In this document: positions 29,005 through 39,582 of the stretch, piece by piece
Numbering within the stretch: the stretch's first letter is position 1
Layout of the letters: each line of letters begins with the position of its first letter
Assembly (NCBI RefSeq): GCF_963169125.1
Contig: NC_084802.1
Span: 24,211,107 to 24,275,106, forward strand
From: Humulus lupulus
Lineage: Eukaryota > Streptophyta > Magnoliopsida > Rosales > Cannabaceae
Direction of reading: 5' to 3'
Length of the DNA: 64,000 bases
The notes under the pieces: model-generated
Seen by the model: only the letters and a program-made list of their open reading frames with translations
Told to the model about the DNA's origin: nothing
The model's database searches: none
Translations under genes and position numbers: made by a program

Positions 29005-29100
29005 AATGGTCGTAGGCATGGTCTAGTGGTACTACACTTCTCCTTACAAAGAAGAGGTCCCAAGTTTGAATAACCCATCCCTCAAAATATATATATATAT
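29005..29100 (+). repeat. tRNA-related SINE-like repeat
   Basis: GGCATGGTCTAGTGGT at 29015-29030 resembles a tRNA A box. AAGTTTGAATAACC at 29062-29075 resembles a B box, about 40 bases later. It ends in an AT-simple tail (tatatata to about 29105). This is the layout of the 5' head of plant SINEs. It lacks a cloverleaf that could fold as a functional tRNA. Confidence 0.5.
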
Positions 29101-29105
29101 ATTTA

Positions 29106-30479
29106 TATAAAGATGATAAAAAAAACAAGAGTATAATGGGCTCCTATCGTAAAAAACATCCACTCCTCCTCATTTATTATCAAATCTTAATCAAATCCAA
29201 AATCACCCAACAACCTGGTTCCGATCATATTCTTCTCTATAGTTGTTGGAGCTCCTTCCCATTAAGCTCCAATTTTGATCTTAGTCTCCTCCATCGCAGT
29301 TGCAGCTCCTCCTTTGGTAGTGATTGAAGGACGTTCATTGAATCTCAACCATGAACATGAAGTTCATCCACAACTCCTTCTTTTGTCGATAACACTCATA
29401 ACTCCTCATTCTCCTTCTTCTTCTTCTTCTACAATTTTTAAATCTTTTTTTTTTCTAGATATGAACTTTTTTTTATCCAAATTGGGAAAGTAACATGTAT
29501 AAATTTTTTAGGTAAATGATTACTCATATTATTGCAGATATAATTTTTCTTCTCATGTTGCAAATCAAATCTCGTTTGTTTTTTTAGATCTAGCATTTTT
29601 TTTTTCTTTCTTTAGATTTGTGATAGGTAATTGGTTACCTTCATGTTATAATATGTGTATATTTCTAGATTTTTTGAGGTGACTGGTTACCTATGTTATA
29701 AAAAATATAGCTTCTTCTTTTTTAATTTTTATGAAGGGTTTTTTTTTCAATATTTTTTTTTAGATTTTACGATTGCTTGTAAGATCATATCAAGTCTTTT
29801 TTTCTTCAAATTTGATGCTACTTTTTAAATTTGAGATAAATAACATGTTACCACTCTTATGGCAAAATGTTACCCCTAATGATAGCTTATTATTTAACAT
29901 AGACTTAGAAAAAAAATTGTAATCAATCAAGTAACTAGTTACCTTACCCGGACTTAGAAAAAAAAGCGTACAATAAAAGTAAAAAAATAAAACTAATAAA
30001 ACAACTCAATTTTATAAAAACAACAATTAAAAAAAGATTTAAAATAATTAATAAATATAAAAAATAAGTAAAAAAAATAAAATTGAAATGAAAAAATTAA
30101 GCTCTTAATTTAATTTTTTAATTAATAACAAAACTATGGCTTAATCACTAATTTATACCAAACACATGGGAAAATAAAACCCATAACTTAAGAATTTTAA
30201 TAAAAAAAATATTTTTTTTCTAAACAAAAGCCATATTCTTGCACAAATTTGATAAAAAGTGATAAAATGTTTTGAAAAATCCATATAATATATGATATTT
30301 TAAACAACTAAGTTTCAGATTTTACAATTTAATTATGCAAAAAATTATGGCTTATTTGCTAACTTATACATTTATATGAAAATCTAAAAACTATATATTT
30401 CAAAACGTAAAATACAAAACCATAGAAATATTTACAAATTAAAATTTCTATAAAAATAATTTAATGATAGAAAAAGCCT
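29106..30479. other. AT-rich intergenic DNA, nothing recognised
   Basis: T-rich and A-rich tracts, and several similar phrases around 'ttagataggtaattggttacct' (29616-29690), hint at a diverged internal duplication. No coding, RNA or clear transposon feature is seen. Confidence 0.4.
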
Positions 30480-30897
30480 ATAAGAATGCCCTAAACCATT
30501 TACTTTGTAAAACGTCCCTCAGTCCATATTTATTAGAAAAATATCATTTGTGAGAAAAAAGTTCAATGGAGCCTTGTCAAAACATGTAATTTGGGCCCAA
30601 TAGTTTAAAATAAAAATATAGTGTCTTTATGCAATCTTGGAAATAAAAAAAAATATAAGTCTCACTATGACGTAATGAAAACATAAACCATAACATAAAA
30701 GTTCATAAACTTTCTTGGCGTTCACCTATATCGTTAATCGTTCATGGACACTGCGTCATACAAGCCAAGACATTGGAACTCCCCACTTCACAGTGTGTGC
30801 CAAGAAGAAACCCTATTTCCTACATGAAAGGAGAAAGTAAGGGGTAAGCTAAAAACCCAGTAAAGAAGTACAAAAAAAAAATACAACAATTAACAAG

Positions 30898-30937
30898 AAA
30901 GATGTAGAGTCCCAGAATATTTACTTAACTAGCTAGA

Positions 30938-30980
<43 letters not shown>

Positions 30981-32998
30981 TAGTATTAGTTTGTAGTATG
31001 TTAGATTCCGTGGATTTTGGTTCAAATCGGGACTTAGTTGGAAACTCATAGCAATAGTTATGAATTTTATATGTTTAACTTATAGTTTAAGAATATTAAT
31101 TATAACATAAGGTTTGATTAATATTGCTAGTCCTAGGTGTATTATTTATTATAACCTAAGGTTTAGATGAAGCCAATAAGAATATGACACTTGTCATAAG
31201 CATGATATTATTAGGGAATTAGAATTTGTTATTATTAGTTAAGATATTTGTAGATTAGGTTGTTATTTAGATAATTAAATTGATTTTCAGTAACTTTAGG
31301 GTACTGTAACTTCTGACCTATTTTTGACCCAGTTATATTATGAATTTTGAAAAATATTATTTCTAAAAAGTTGTAGATGATTGAATTATCTTTCTAACAA
31401 TATAAAGATAGTCTAAATCGGAGTCATACAGCTCCAGTTATATTAATTTTACTACATGTGAGTTTAGAGTTACGAGATTTAGGAAGTTATAAGTTAGGAT
31501 TCTATTTTTATTTTTTATTTTTTTGTTTTTAATTTTTAAAACATGCTTTGAATCCTTAGACCTACCTCTGAATGATTTGACCGAGTCCTAAGCCTTTGAC
31601 TAGCGAATATTTAAACATTTTCATTTAATATTCATTATTTTTATTCAAAGCCAAAAAGAAGATATTTATTCCTAGAACTCTATAAATAGGACTTAGAACC
31701 TAGCCCTTCCACTCACTCTTAAAGCCGTGATCAGACTCCAAGGTGCTAGTGTGACCATAGAGTGATAAACACTTGGGTTGGGGAAAAGCTTTGCCATTCT
31801 TAAGCTTCATAAAATACTTGGGAAGTGATGTTTAGTGTATTTCAGTATTGGAGTTAGACCAATCCATAAGGTCAACTAAGGTACTCTTATTCTTTAAGTT
31901 CAATCTTTTAAAACTCTTTAGTTTTCTTTAGTCCTTTTATTCAGATCCTAACTTTTGATATTGGTTTTTGATTAGGTTCTTGAAACTTAAAGATCTTTCT
32001 TGGTAAGTTTCGTCTTGAAGGTTTAGTTTCCACATTTATTCTTTATTCTTTAGAAATACTCACCATTCTATTGTTGGTTTTAGGAGTGTTCCAAGTCCCG
32101 CATTTGTTCTCAATTATCCCGGTGTTGGTAAGGAAAATATGATAGTTTCTATATGCTTATATGTTATGTTATGTATGATATGTTATGATAAGTTTATGTT
32201 ATAATATGTTATGTTATGTTTTTTTTATGTTATCTAGGGCTCATAGTTTCTTAGCTAGCAAGCCCTAGTGTTTATCATTTTCATGGTTTAGAGTTATGGT
32301 TTACCCTGCCTCAGATATTAGACAGGGGACCTAGATGGGTTATCATATACTACCATGTGATCTAACGTACATCAGATATTAGACAGGGGACCTAGATGAG
32401 TTATCATATACTAGCATGTGATCTAACCTACCTCAGATATTAGACAGGGGACCTAGATGGTTTATTGCATGCCATGTTAATGAGTTAATGGCCATTAATA
32501 TTGTAGTCCTATATGGTATATGTTTTTATAGTCATACATTTTATAGTTTATGTTTATGATGTAGTTTTATGCTTATGATATATGATGTATGTTTTTAGTA
32601 GGTTTTCCTTGCTGGGCATTAGGCTCATTCTTTTATTTTTAGTGTGATGCAGGAAAATGAATCTAGAAGGCGGAAGGATTCTTGGTAGCTTGGCTTGTGT
32701 GTTGAGGATGGATGGAATGTGTGGACTGCGTGTTGATCGAGGATGAAGTTATTTATTTTTAGTCTTTTAGATCATGTTTTTCCGCATTTAGTTTTTTTAA
32801 AACAATTGAATTAAAGTTTATGTTTTTCTTTTAAACAATGGGTACCCATGCCATATTTTCTATTATTATGTATTTGATACAATATTTTGAGTTTTAATAA
32901 AGTTATATTATTTCTTATGTATCTTTCCCAAAATAGTAGCTATGTCTTGTAGTTTTAATGGTCCAAGGTCTTAGAAATAGTTGTGTCATTACAAAAGA
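30898..32998 (+). mobile_element. Solo long LTR, 2091 bp, target duplication AAAGA
   Basis: The block 30903-32993 starts TGTAGAGTCCC and ends GTGTCATTACA. It is flanked by AAAGA at 30898-30902 and 32994-32998. Inside, in plus order, are a (TAG)n microsatellite (about 30939-30981), a TATA box TATAAATAGG (31681-31690), donor-like GGTAAGT (32002) and GGTAAGG (32127), three 61-bp repeats, an acceptor ATGCAGG (to 32653) and a polyA signal AATAAA (32896). There is no gag or pol. A solo LTR of the same general class as 8558-11237 is the best reading. Confidence 0.8.
32303..32470 (+). repeat. 61-bp tandem repeat inside the solo LTR
   Basis: The phrase tcagatattagacagggga starts at 32311, 32372 and 32433, exactly 61 bases apart. 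The copies are nearly identical, pointing to recent expansion. The array lies in the intron-like part of the LTR, between the donor and acceptor sites. Confidence 0.9.
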
Positions 32999-33637
32999 CA
33001 AGGCAAACTACGTACATATCGTAAACTCATGGCATATCATAATTGTTTACCGAGTTTTTCAGAAACTAGAAGTATGTTATGAAATAAGAGCTGGAAAGAA
33101 AGGATAAGAGATAGACAATCAGAGTTTTTACGTGGTTGGGACGTTAATGAGCCTTAGTCCACGAGTCACTAGTATTAGGCTTTAGAGAGTTTTGACAATT
33201 GAGAGTTTTTGCTTACAAGAGAAATTCTAGGATCCCCGCTATTGTCCACAACTGGCCTAATTTATAGGCAGTCAAGTAGTGTTGGCCAAACTAATTCGGT
33301 CCTAATAGGTATGTAATTACAATTCGCTTGCTAATGGAGCCATAATACAAAGGATGTAACATAATTAGATGATATTAATCTAGGCCCATTGGGCCAGCTT
33401 AGGTATAGTAGAACCTTGCAATTGTCGTCAGTGCGTTAGTACGGACTAACCCGCACGGGCTACTAAGATGATCCTGGGGACATAATCTGTTAGAGTAGTG
33501 CAATACTATTTTCTTGGAACATTGTACGTTTCGTGCGTACCCCATTCTGCAGGTTAGTTAGGGAGACCAACCTTCGAATTTCTTGGGAACAAGTCAACAT
33601 CAAGGAAGACGATGCTTGCCCTATTCGGACGTATGGT

Positions 33638-34170
33638 CCAGGTTCATTTACAAATACCGAGGATTGTTTACCTAAGTCTCGGTTCGTTTACCAGGACCCA
33701 GGTTCATTTACAAAGGTGGATACCTGGTTGACGACATCTTCTTTTGGATCCCACTTGATGGGACCTGTCTTCTGAAGTGAGCCATCTGCCATCACCATTT
33801 GCATCCTGAAGGATGTAGGTTGAAAGTGGCCAGGGAGATAATACGAGCATGAACCTTTGTTCTGGCCCCTTCACTATGTTAACGCTACTTGCCCATCATT
33901 GGGCTTAGTATGGTCAGGGCCATCAGGGTTTCTTGATTCATTGATCACTAGGTCCAGGTTGGGCCTGGGCCTCTTCTGAGGGCCCATGGACCCGTTTGAC
34001 CCTGCCACATGTCATAGGTGGAAAATATGGATAACATTTACCCCCCAAGTCTTCATCCGTGTTTGCATGGTGGAGACTTGCACTCCTTCTTCTGGCTCAA
34101 TAAAAAATGTCCCGGTTCGTTTACTCGAGTCCCGGTTTGTTTACTCGGACCCAAGTTCATTTACTTGGGG
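33638..34170. repeat. Two short arrays of a 20-bp GGTTCRTTTAC motif
   Basis: Copies start at 33641, 33661, 33681 and 33701, then at 34114, 34134 and 34154, with exactly 20-base periodicity in each group. The first array is in the U3 part of the LTR. The second is just inside the element, next to the polypurine tract. The core is GGTTCATTTAC or GGTTCGTTTAC with small changes. Confidence 0.8.
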
Positions 34171-34581
34171 GCCATTTGGGCGATCCTGGTCCTTTCAGTA
34201 TCTAACGTCCTAGACATGTGTCACTAGGTTGATGGTGCGTGTTTACCACTTGCACCTTAGAAATCTGGAGATAATCTTTTGATTACCTAGGTGACCGATA
34301 GCACATGTCTCAAAGCGTCTCGTCTATACGAAAAAGGTGCTTTGGGTACTCAAGTGAGCTGTTTAATGCTTCTGCACTATTCGAAGTCGTTGGATGGGGA
34401 TAGTCTTGGGATTTTCGATGTGGATTGTTCGATGAGGTAGGCGCGGATCGTGGATTGACGAATCCATGATTTAGTACTTGATTGGGCCAATTAATGCCCC
34501 AGCATCGTCCGGGATCGTCGGATGGGGACAATCTTGGGATCCCCATTGTAGACTGTTGGATCAAATAGTGGATTTTAATCC

Positions 34582-34589
34582 TATAAATA
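34582..34589 (+). promoter_or_regulatory. TATA box of the additional gene in the mini-element
   Basis: TATAAATA lies on the plus strand, opposite to LTR transcription. It is followed by a leader-like CA/CT-rich stretch, and the additional gene lies about 570 bases downstream. The arrangement matches the TATAAAAG upstream of the antisense gene at 7306-7299. Confidence 0.5.
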
Positions 34590-35156
34590 CCTCGAAAGAC
34601 TCATTCAACACTTTACTCATCCCAAATACTCAGTCTAGAGAGTAGAGAGCCAGAGCTTTGTATGTCCAAAATTGCCAACGAGATTATCCAGCGATTACTA
34701 TTCCTCCATGCTCATTTGTTTCCAACATAGTATTTTTCAACTCAACATGCAGGTGATTTTGTCTCGGTCCATACGTCTGGGAGTGTCGACGAGCTACTAA
34801 ATCATCTCCTTAAGTTCAATACTGAGGTTCTACCGACGTTGTCGCCTTAGATTCAACGAATCCCCAATCCAATACCTCACAGTACAATTTCTGGTCATTT
34901 TCTCCTCTTTTTTGTTCCTTTTTGGTCATTTTTATTGTCATGTCGTTTTTGGGACTGTAAGACCGTTACGGCCACAACCACCATGTAGGGTGGTCTTAGC
35001 TAGGACAGTGGTAGAACTGAACAGTAGGGTTTCTGGGTGGCACCTCATATCACATAGTTTGGTTGTCCCGGGTCAATTCAGACGCCTAAACACTGTTAGG
35101 GTAAATTAGAAAAACCCTTGGACTTTAGTTCTTGACTTAAGATCCTGGGATCTCTA

Positions 35157-36290
35157 TTGGTCCCGGATCTCAGTTTTGAGGGGACCTCTCCAAGTAGTTT
35201 TAGGAGAATCCCCATACCTCAACCAGTTTTCTTTGGTTTTGGTACTAACTTCTTGGTTCTCATTTTCCTTGTCGCTTCCAGGTCCCTATTCATGGGTTGC
35301 GGCGTTACTTTGTACGCGGAAGATATTGTCCAAGCGGGCCTCGTAGTCTTGGAGGGGGCCAAACTTCCCACTGGCAACACGTGGGAAATGAATGGGGAAA
35401 AGAACGAGTTCCAGAACTACCGGATGTTGAATGAACTGGAGAAGGCCCTTGGAGTGGAGTCGACTCCAAGGCTCTTTTACAATAGATTAGTCTGGAAGGA
35501 AGAGAAAACTCACACGGGAGCAGGCATGTTCAGGGCCTGGAGCATAGGCCACATCAGTGCGGGAGCTACTCTCCCGCTCCACGACTACTTCGCGTGCTTC
35601 CTCAAGTTCGTGGGGATTGCGCCTTTCCAGCTTCTGCCCCAAGTGTATAAGTTGCTTGCGGGCTAGCGCATATTTTTCACTTCGAAGGAGATCCTGACAC
35701 CTACCCCCGCAGAGGTATTGTATTTTACAAGTTGAAGCCGCAACTTAATACTAAGGACAAGACGCAGGACAAGTTCTATAGGCTGAAGGCCCGCATTAGT
35801 CCGGCTCCATTCAGCACGTGGAAACATCCCCCGGATGTCAGACATTATTGGTTCATGACATATGGGTTCCTCATCAAGCAGAATCCCACCCTGGTGCTGG
35901 ACTTTCAGCGCATGGGTAAGTCGTACTTCTTCATTTTTCATCTAGCCCTTTATTTAGTTTATTGGAAACTTACATTCCTGTGAACAAATCTGTACGCTCA
36001 AACTTGGCTCAGTAAATTGATCCTGGATCGAAAGAAGTATTATGCCACTCTCAGTGCCGATGAGCTGGACGTGGGGGGCTTCGTGACCACGCAGAACCTT
36101 CGGCTGGTCAAGTTGATTGTCGCAAACCAGTCGATAGATGCCCTTAGCTTCTGAGGTCTACAATGCGAGAGGGATCCTGCCTTGAGAGAGGAGTTGGCCC
36201 TTATTCATATTGAGTCGGTGGAGGTCGCGGTCAAGGCGGACGTGAAGAAGAAGAGAAAAGATCAGGCGGGCCTTGCAGAGAGGGCCACGT
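35157..36290 (+). pseudogene. Additional gene (aORF) of the Tat mini-element, 5' part
   Basis: The open segment 35157-35666 contains LHDYFACFLKFVGIAPFQLL. The next (35732-35925) contains YWFMTYGFLIKQNPTLVLDF followed by a donor-like GGTAAGT, and a third block (36005-36290) holds LDRKKYYATLSADELD and a Lys-rich end. These align with blocks of the antisense gene at 6678-3717. The start may be the Met at 35291, just after an acceptor-like TTCCAG, rather than the one at 35157. Function is unknown; the family is annotated as a putative plant transposon protein. A stop near 36152 and truncation of the coiled-coil half by the internal deletion mark it as a pseudogene. Confidence 0.6.
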
Positions 36291-38406
36291 GTCATAGGTG
36301 GAAAATATGGATAACAATAATAAATCATAGTCGTATCATAATCATATCATAAAACGTAAGACTTCATAAACATAAGCATATTCATACATCGTGTGATCAT
36401 GGCACCCCTATTGTCCATGCTACATCTTGAGGTAACCAGCAAAAGCATAAACCAGTAAAAACCTCCTTTGTAAGGTAAACAAGAACTCTAGTTCTAACCT
36501 CGGCGAGTCCACCCTATGAGTTATGTCATATCCTTAGTAACTCTTTTCTTGTATCGCATTCAACACGCTAACAACCTACTGTTGTGTCGCATTCAACACA
36601 CTAACATCCTACTGCTTTTCATACAACATACAAGCAAATATACAACAACTCATGTCATAACATAGTAGCTCATACTTTTCATAACACAATAGTTCTTGCA
36701 CATATTAGCTCATATTTTTCATAACATAATACATAGAAAATTCTAGTTAACTTCCTTACCTCAAGTCCAAGCAAAAATAAAGTGTGGGGTAGTGCTTCAC
36801 AACGAGCCTAGAATCACAATCAAATGTTCATCTTAATATCAAGATTACACATGCCCAACAAACATACCCCACGTGTGCATGGGCCATGCACACGTGGCAC
36901 GTATTGCACCGCACCATAAACATCCAATAATTTCTCATAAAATCATAAAAGAATAATCTTAAGTTCACAAGTGAATCCTTAATGTTTGCAAAACAAGAAT
37001 CACGCACTTAATCAAATGACGTATTTTTTAACGTAAAACTTAGCTTGCATGTAACATGCACACATGAGACGGTTCTTAAAACTTGTTTTGGAGTTGGTAA
37101 TATTTATTCCTTTATTTTCTTGTCAATATCACAAAAATTCAGCAAGCATAAAATAAATTGCCAATTTGATTTATTACTATTTTATTACTTTAAATCATAC
37201 ATTTGCTATCTATAAATTTTATTACAAAATTTTAATTTACTAAAATAATTTTTTTAGCTTTAATTGTATAAAATAATAATCCCATTTATAGTTACTAACA
37301 ATAAAAAGAAATGTGACAAAATTTTGTAGTTACTTATAAAAGAATTAATTTGGCATGATTAATTATTTTCATAAAAGTCCTTTTTTATCTTGGCAAATAA
37401 AATAAATAATAATAAAGAAAAACGTGACATATTTAATATCTTTGAAAATAATATTTGCTAGACCACAAAATTTTACATTTATGTCATAAACATATAAAAT
37501 TTGGAAAAGTCCAACTACATTCCCATTGATAAAAAAAAAATTTGCTTAATTCTTTTGTAAATAAAAACTGCATATTTATAAATGAGAAAAATATGGAAAA
37601 ATCACATTTATCATACATAAATATTAAGACATATATTTGATATCTTTTAATTAAAAGAGATTTCCATGAATCTAAATAAAAAAATCAGCAAGCATATTAT
37701 CACATAATTTAATTTATTAAGCTTGGCAAAAGAACTCACAACATTTACATGTTTTTTTTTTTTTTTTTTTAAATAAACCTTAAGCATTCTTGAGTTCCAA
37801 TTTTACACTTTCAAAATAAAGTTTTAGCACATGTCATATTAAAAAGTGCAAGAACACATGTACAAAAATTATACATTTTCTCATTTTAACTTATAACATG
37901 AATCCAAGACATAGTTTAATCTCTTGTAATCTATCTTCGCAAATTAACATTCTAAAACAATAAAAAACAGCAGCCTAAAAATAACTTAATATTACAAAAA
38001 TGCTCATAATTCCTTTTAAAAAAATTTAACAATTCACCCTAACATGCTTCTATACTTTGTGTATCTTAATATTACAATTAGCATGCAAAACTAACATCAC
38101 CAAAATCAAGCTATTCTAAGCCATATAAAACACCCAAAGCCGAAACCTACATGATCCAACAACCCAATTCTTTTTTGCATGTTTATAAGGATAATAAGGA
38201 AACAACATCAGATATAATAGTAGATCAAACTCAAGACTAAAACCTTAATATGCATCTATCATCACCTTTGCTTATTCTTGCATAAATCATTAGAATCAAA
38301 ATATCCATGGCATTATAAACATAAGATCCCTACACAAATCTCATAAAACTCATACATCATGCATACCCAAAATTTCCTCATGCTTGCCTAAATATCCATA
38401 CACTCC

Positions 38407-38441
<35 letters not shown>

Positions 38442-38925
38442 CCATAGAGCCCACATGCCTAGGCCACTTACAAGAATACAAAATTTCATAGCAAATTTTT
38501 TATAGAAAACTACTCATACATAACCCACATGCATATTTCCTTTCATGTTTCTATGGATTTAAGACAATAAAGACACGGAGAACAATCAAAATACATAGAG
38601 GCAAAATCCATTCAAACAACCAATAATATATCAAAACATAAACAATAAATCACCACCATAACAACAAAAAGGGAAGGATTTTCTATTACCTCCTTGTTAG
38701 TGTTAAAGAACACAAAAGTTATGATTAAACCTCTTTAATACCTTATGAATTTTGAAACCCACAACAAAGAGAAAAGAAAATATTCCTAGAATTAAGGAGA
38801 TGAGAGGATAACTTAGAGGATTCAAATTACTATAAAAAGACCAAAAGTAAAAGTGCTGGTTAATTTTAAAATAAGGCGTCAACTTCTAAAAAACTGCGTG
38901 CTTCATTATATATGTATATTTTTTT

Positions 38926-38944
38926 TTTGGGGGGGGGGGGGGGG
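38926..38944 (+). repeat. Poly-T/poly-G homopolymer junction
   Basis: About ten T are followed by about fifteen G. Such runs are unusual in this AT-rich region and may also mark an uncertain base count in the assembly. Confidence 0.7.
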
Positions 38945-39193
38945 TTTTAAAGTTTTACTTTCCCCGCCTAAAGAAAGAAGCTCTACTTAATTAGCTTCAC
39001 TCGTTCCCTCCTCTTCAGGACCCTCCAGCTGCATAACTATTCTTCTCCTCACGCCATTATGGGGACTGGGTCTACACGATCCATATAGGGCGATGGAGGT
39101 TGGGTATGTAGGACAGATCTGACGATGACAGGTGGCACAATGAGGGCTCAGGCTCTGCGACGAAGGTGGTGATGATGGGTCAATGGTAGTCTT
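38945..39193. other. Short spacer before the copia LTR
   Basis: No gene or known repeat is recognised. It is more GC-rich than its surroundings. Confidence 0.3.
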
Positions 39194-39518
39194 TGTTGAG
39201 AGTTAGTTACTGATATACAGAGTTGTTTTCTGTTATAGATTTTGTTGAGTCTGTTTGTTATGTTTTGTAACAGACTTATATATATAAACCCCCTTGAATG
39301 CAATGCACATTGACATGAAAATAGGGCTTTCCCCCTTCATTACCTTTCGTAACTATTCATAGAACTCCCCGCTATTTCCGATAGGAAAGAGAAAAATTAC
39401 CCTATACACATTTTCGGGAGAACCCGAAATTGTGTATAGGGTAATTCCTTCTATATATTCTTCTGTTAATGAGAATCAGTAGCTATTCATTTTCTTCTTT
39501 TGTTCTTGGTTTTCATCA
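39194..39518 (+). mobile_element. 5' LTR of plus-strand copia element
   Basis: A 325-base LTR starts TGTTGAGAG and ends TTTTCATCA. A TATA box lies near 39280 (ttatatatataaac). A primer site follows within three bases. The LTR contains a strong hairpin (39395-39446). The 3' partner is not in the window because the element is cut at 43137. Confidence 0.8.
39395..39446. repeat. 24-bp inverted repeat (hairpin) in copia LTR
   Basis: The left arm 39395-39418 and right arm 39423-39446 are reverse complements with one mismatch, around the loop AGAA. The stem includes ACCCTATACACA. It lies downstream of the TATA box and so probably in transcribed RNA. Confidence 0.85.
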
Positions 39519-39520
39519 CC

Positions 39521-39534
39521 TGGTATCAAGAGCC
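39521..39534 (+). other. Primer binding site (initiator Met tRNA)
   Basis: TGGTATCAAGAGCC matches the usual TGGTATCAGAGCC, complementary to the 3' end of initiator tRNA-Met, with one extra A. It is the expected minus-strand primer site for a copia element. Confidence 0.8.
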
Positions 39535-39582
39535 AATCTCTAATCATCTCTCTGCATTTTTCATTCACTCTGTTCTCTGTTC

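Larger units (their letters stand above)
33039..36321 (-). mobile_element. Tat mini-element: one LTR plus antisense gene, gag-pol deleted
   Basis: The outer ends are TGTTTACCG at 33044 and ...GGATAACA at 36316, flanked by ATAAT (33039-33043 and 36317-36321). In minus orientation, a complete LTR of 993 bases lies at 34036-33044, starting TGTTATCC. A polypurine tract (gacttggggggtaaa, 34051-34037) precedes it. The right end keeps only about the first 33 bases of the other LTR (36316 to about 36284), fused directly to the additional gene. The primer site, gag, protease, RT and integrase are missing. A minus-strand TATA box (tataaat, 33266-33260) lies in the LTR. It appears to be one insertion with a large internal deletion; whether the deletion came before or after insertion is open. 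Confidence 0.75.
30480..38900 (-). mobile_element. Long LTR-like host sequence split by two nested insertions
   Basis: The parts are 30480-30902, 32999-33043 and 36322 to about 38900. They read as one sequence once the two insertions, each with its own target duplication, are removed. The left part has 'gggtaagctaaaaacccagtaaag', like 'gagcttctaagcccagtaagg' in the LTR piece at 43138. Both also begin near 'atgccctaa'. The right part carries features of the minus-oriented long LTRs, including 'ttacctcaagtcc' and 'attacctccttg' donor-like sites. The outer ends and a target duplication are not clear. A (CA)n microsatellite at about 38409-38440 and a poly-T run at about 37750-37770 lie inside. 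Confidence 0.4.

Noticed and set aside
29015..29075. Possible tRNA gene
   Set aside because: A- and B-box-like sequences exist, but acceptor, D and anticodon stems do not pair, and an AT tail follows. A SINE-like head fits better.
30939..30981. Regular short repeats that could suggest a CRISPR array
   Set aside because: It is a (TAG)n microsatellite with no spacers, in plant nuclear DNA. No CRISPR-like array occurs in the window.
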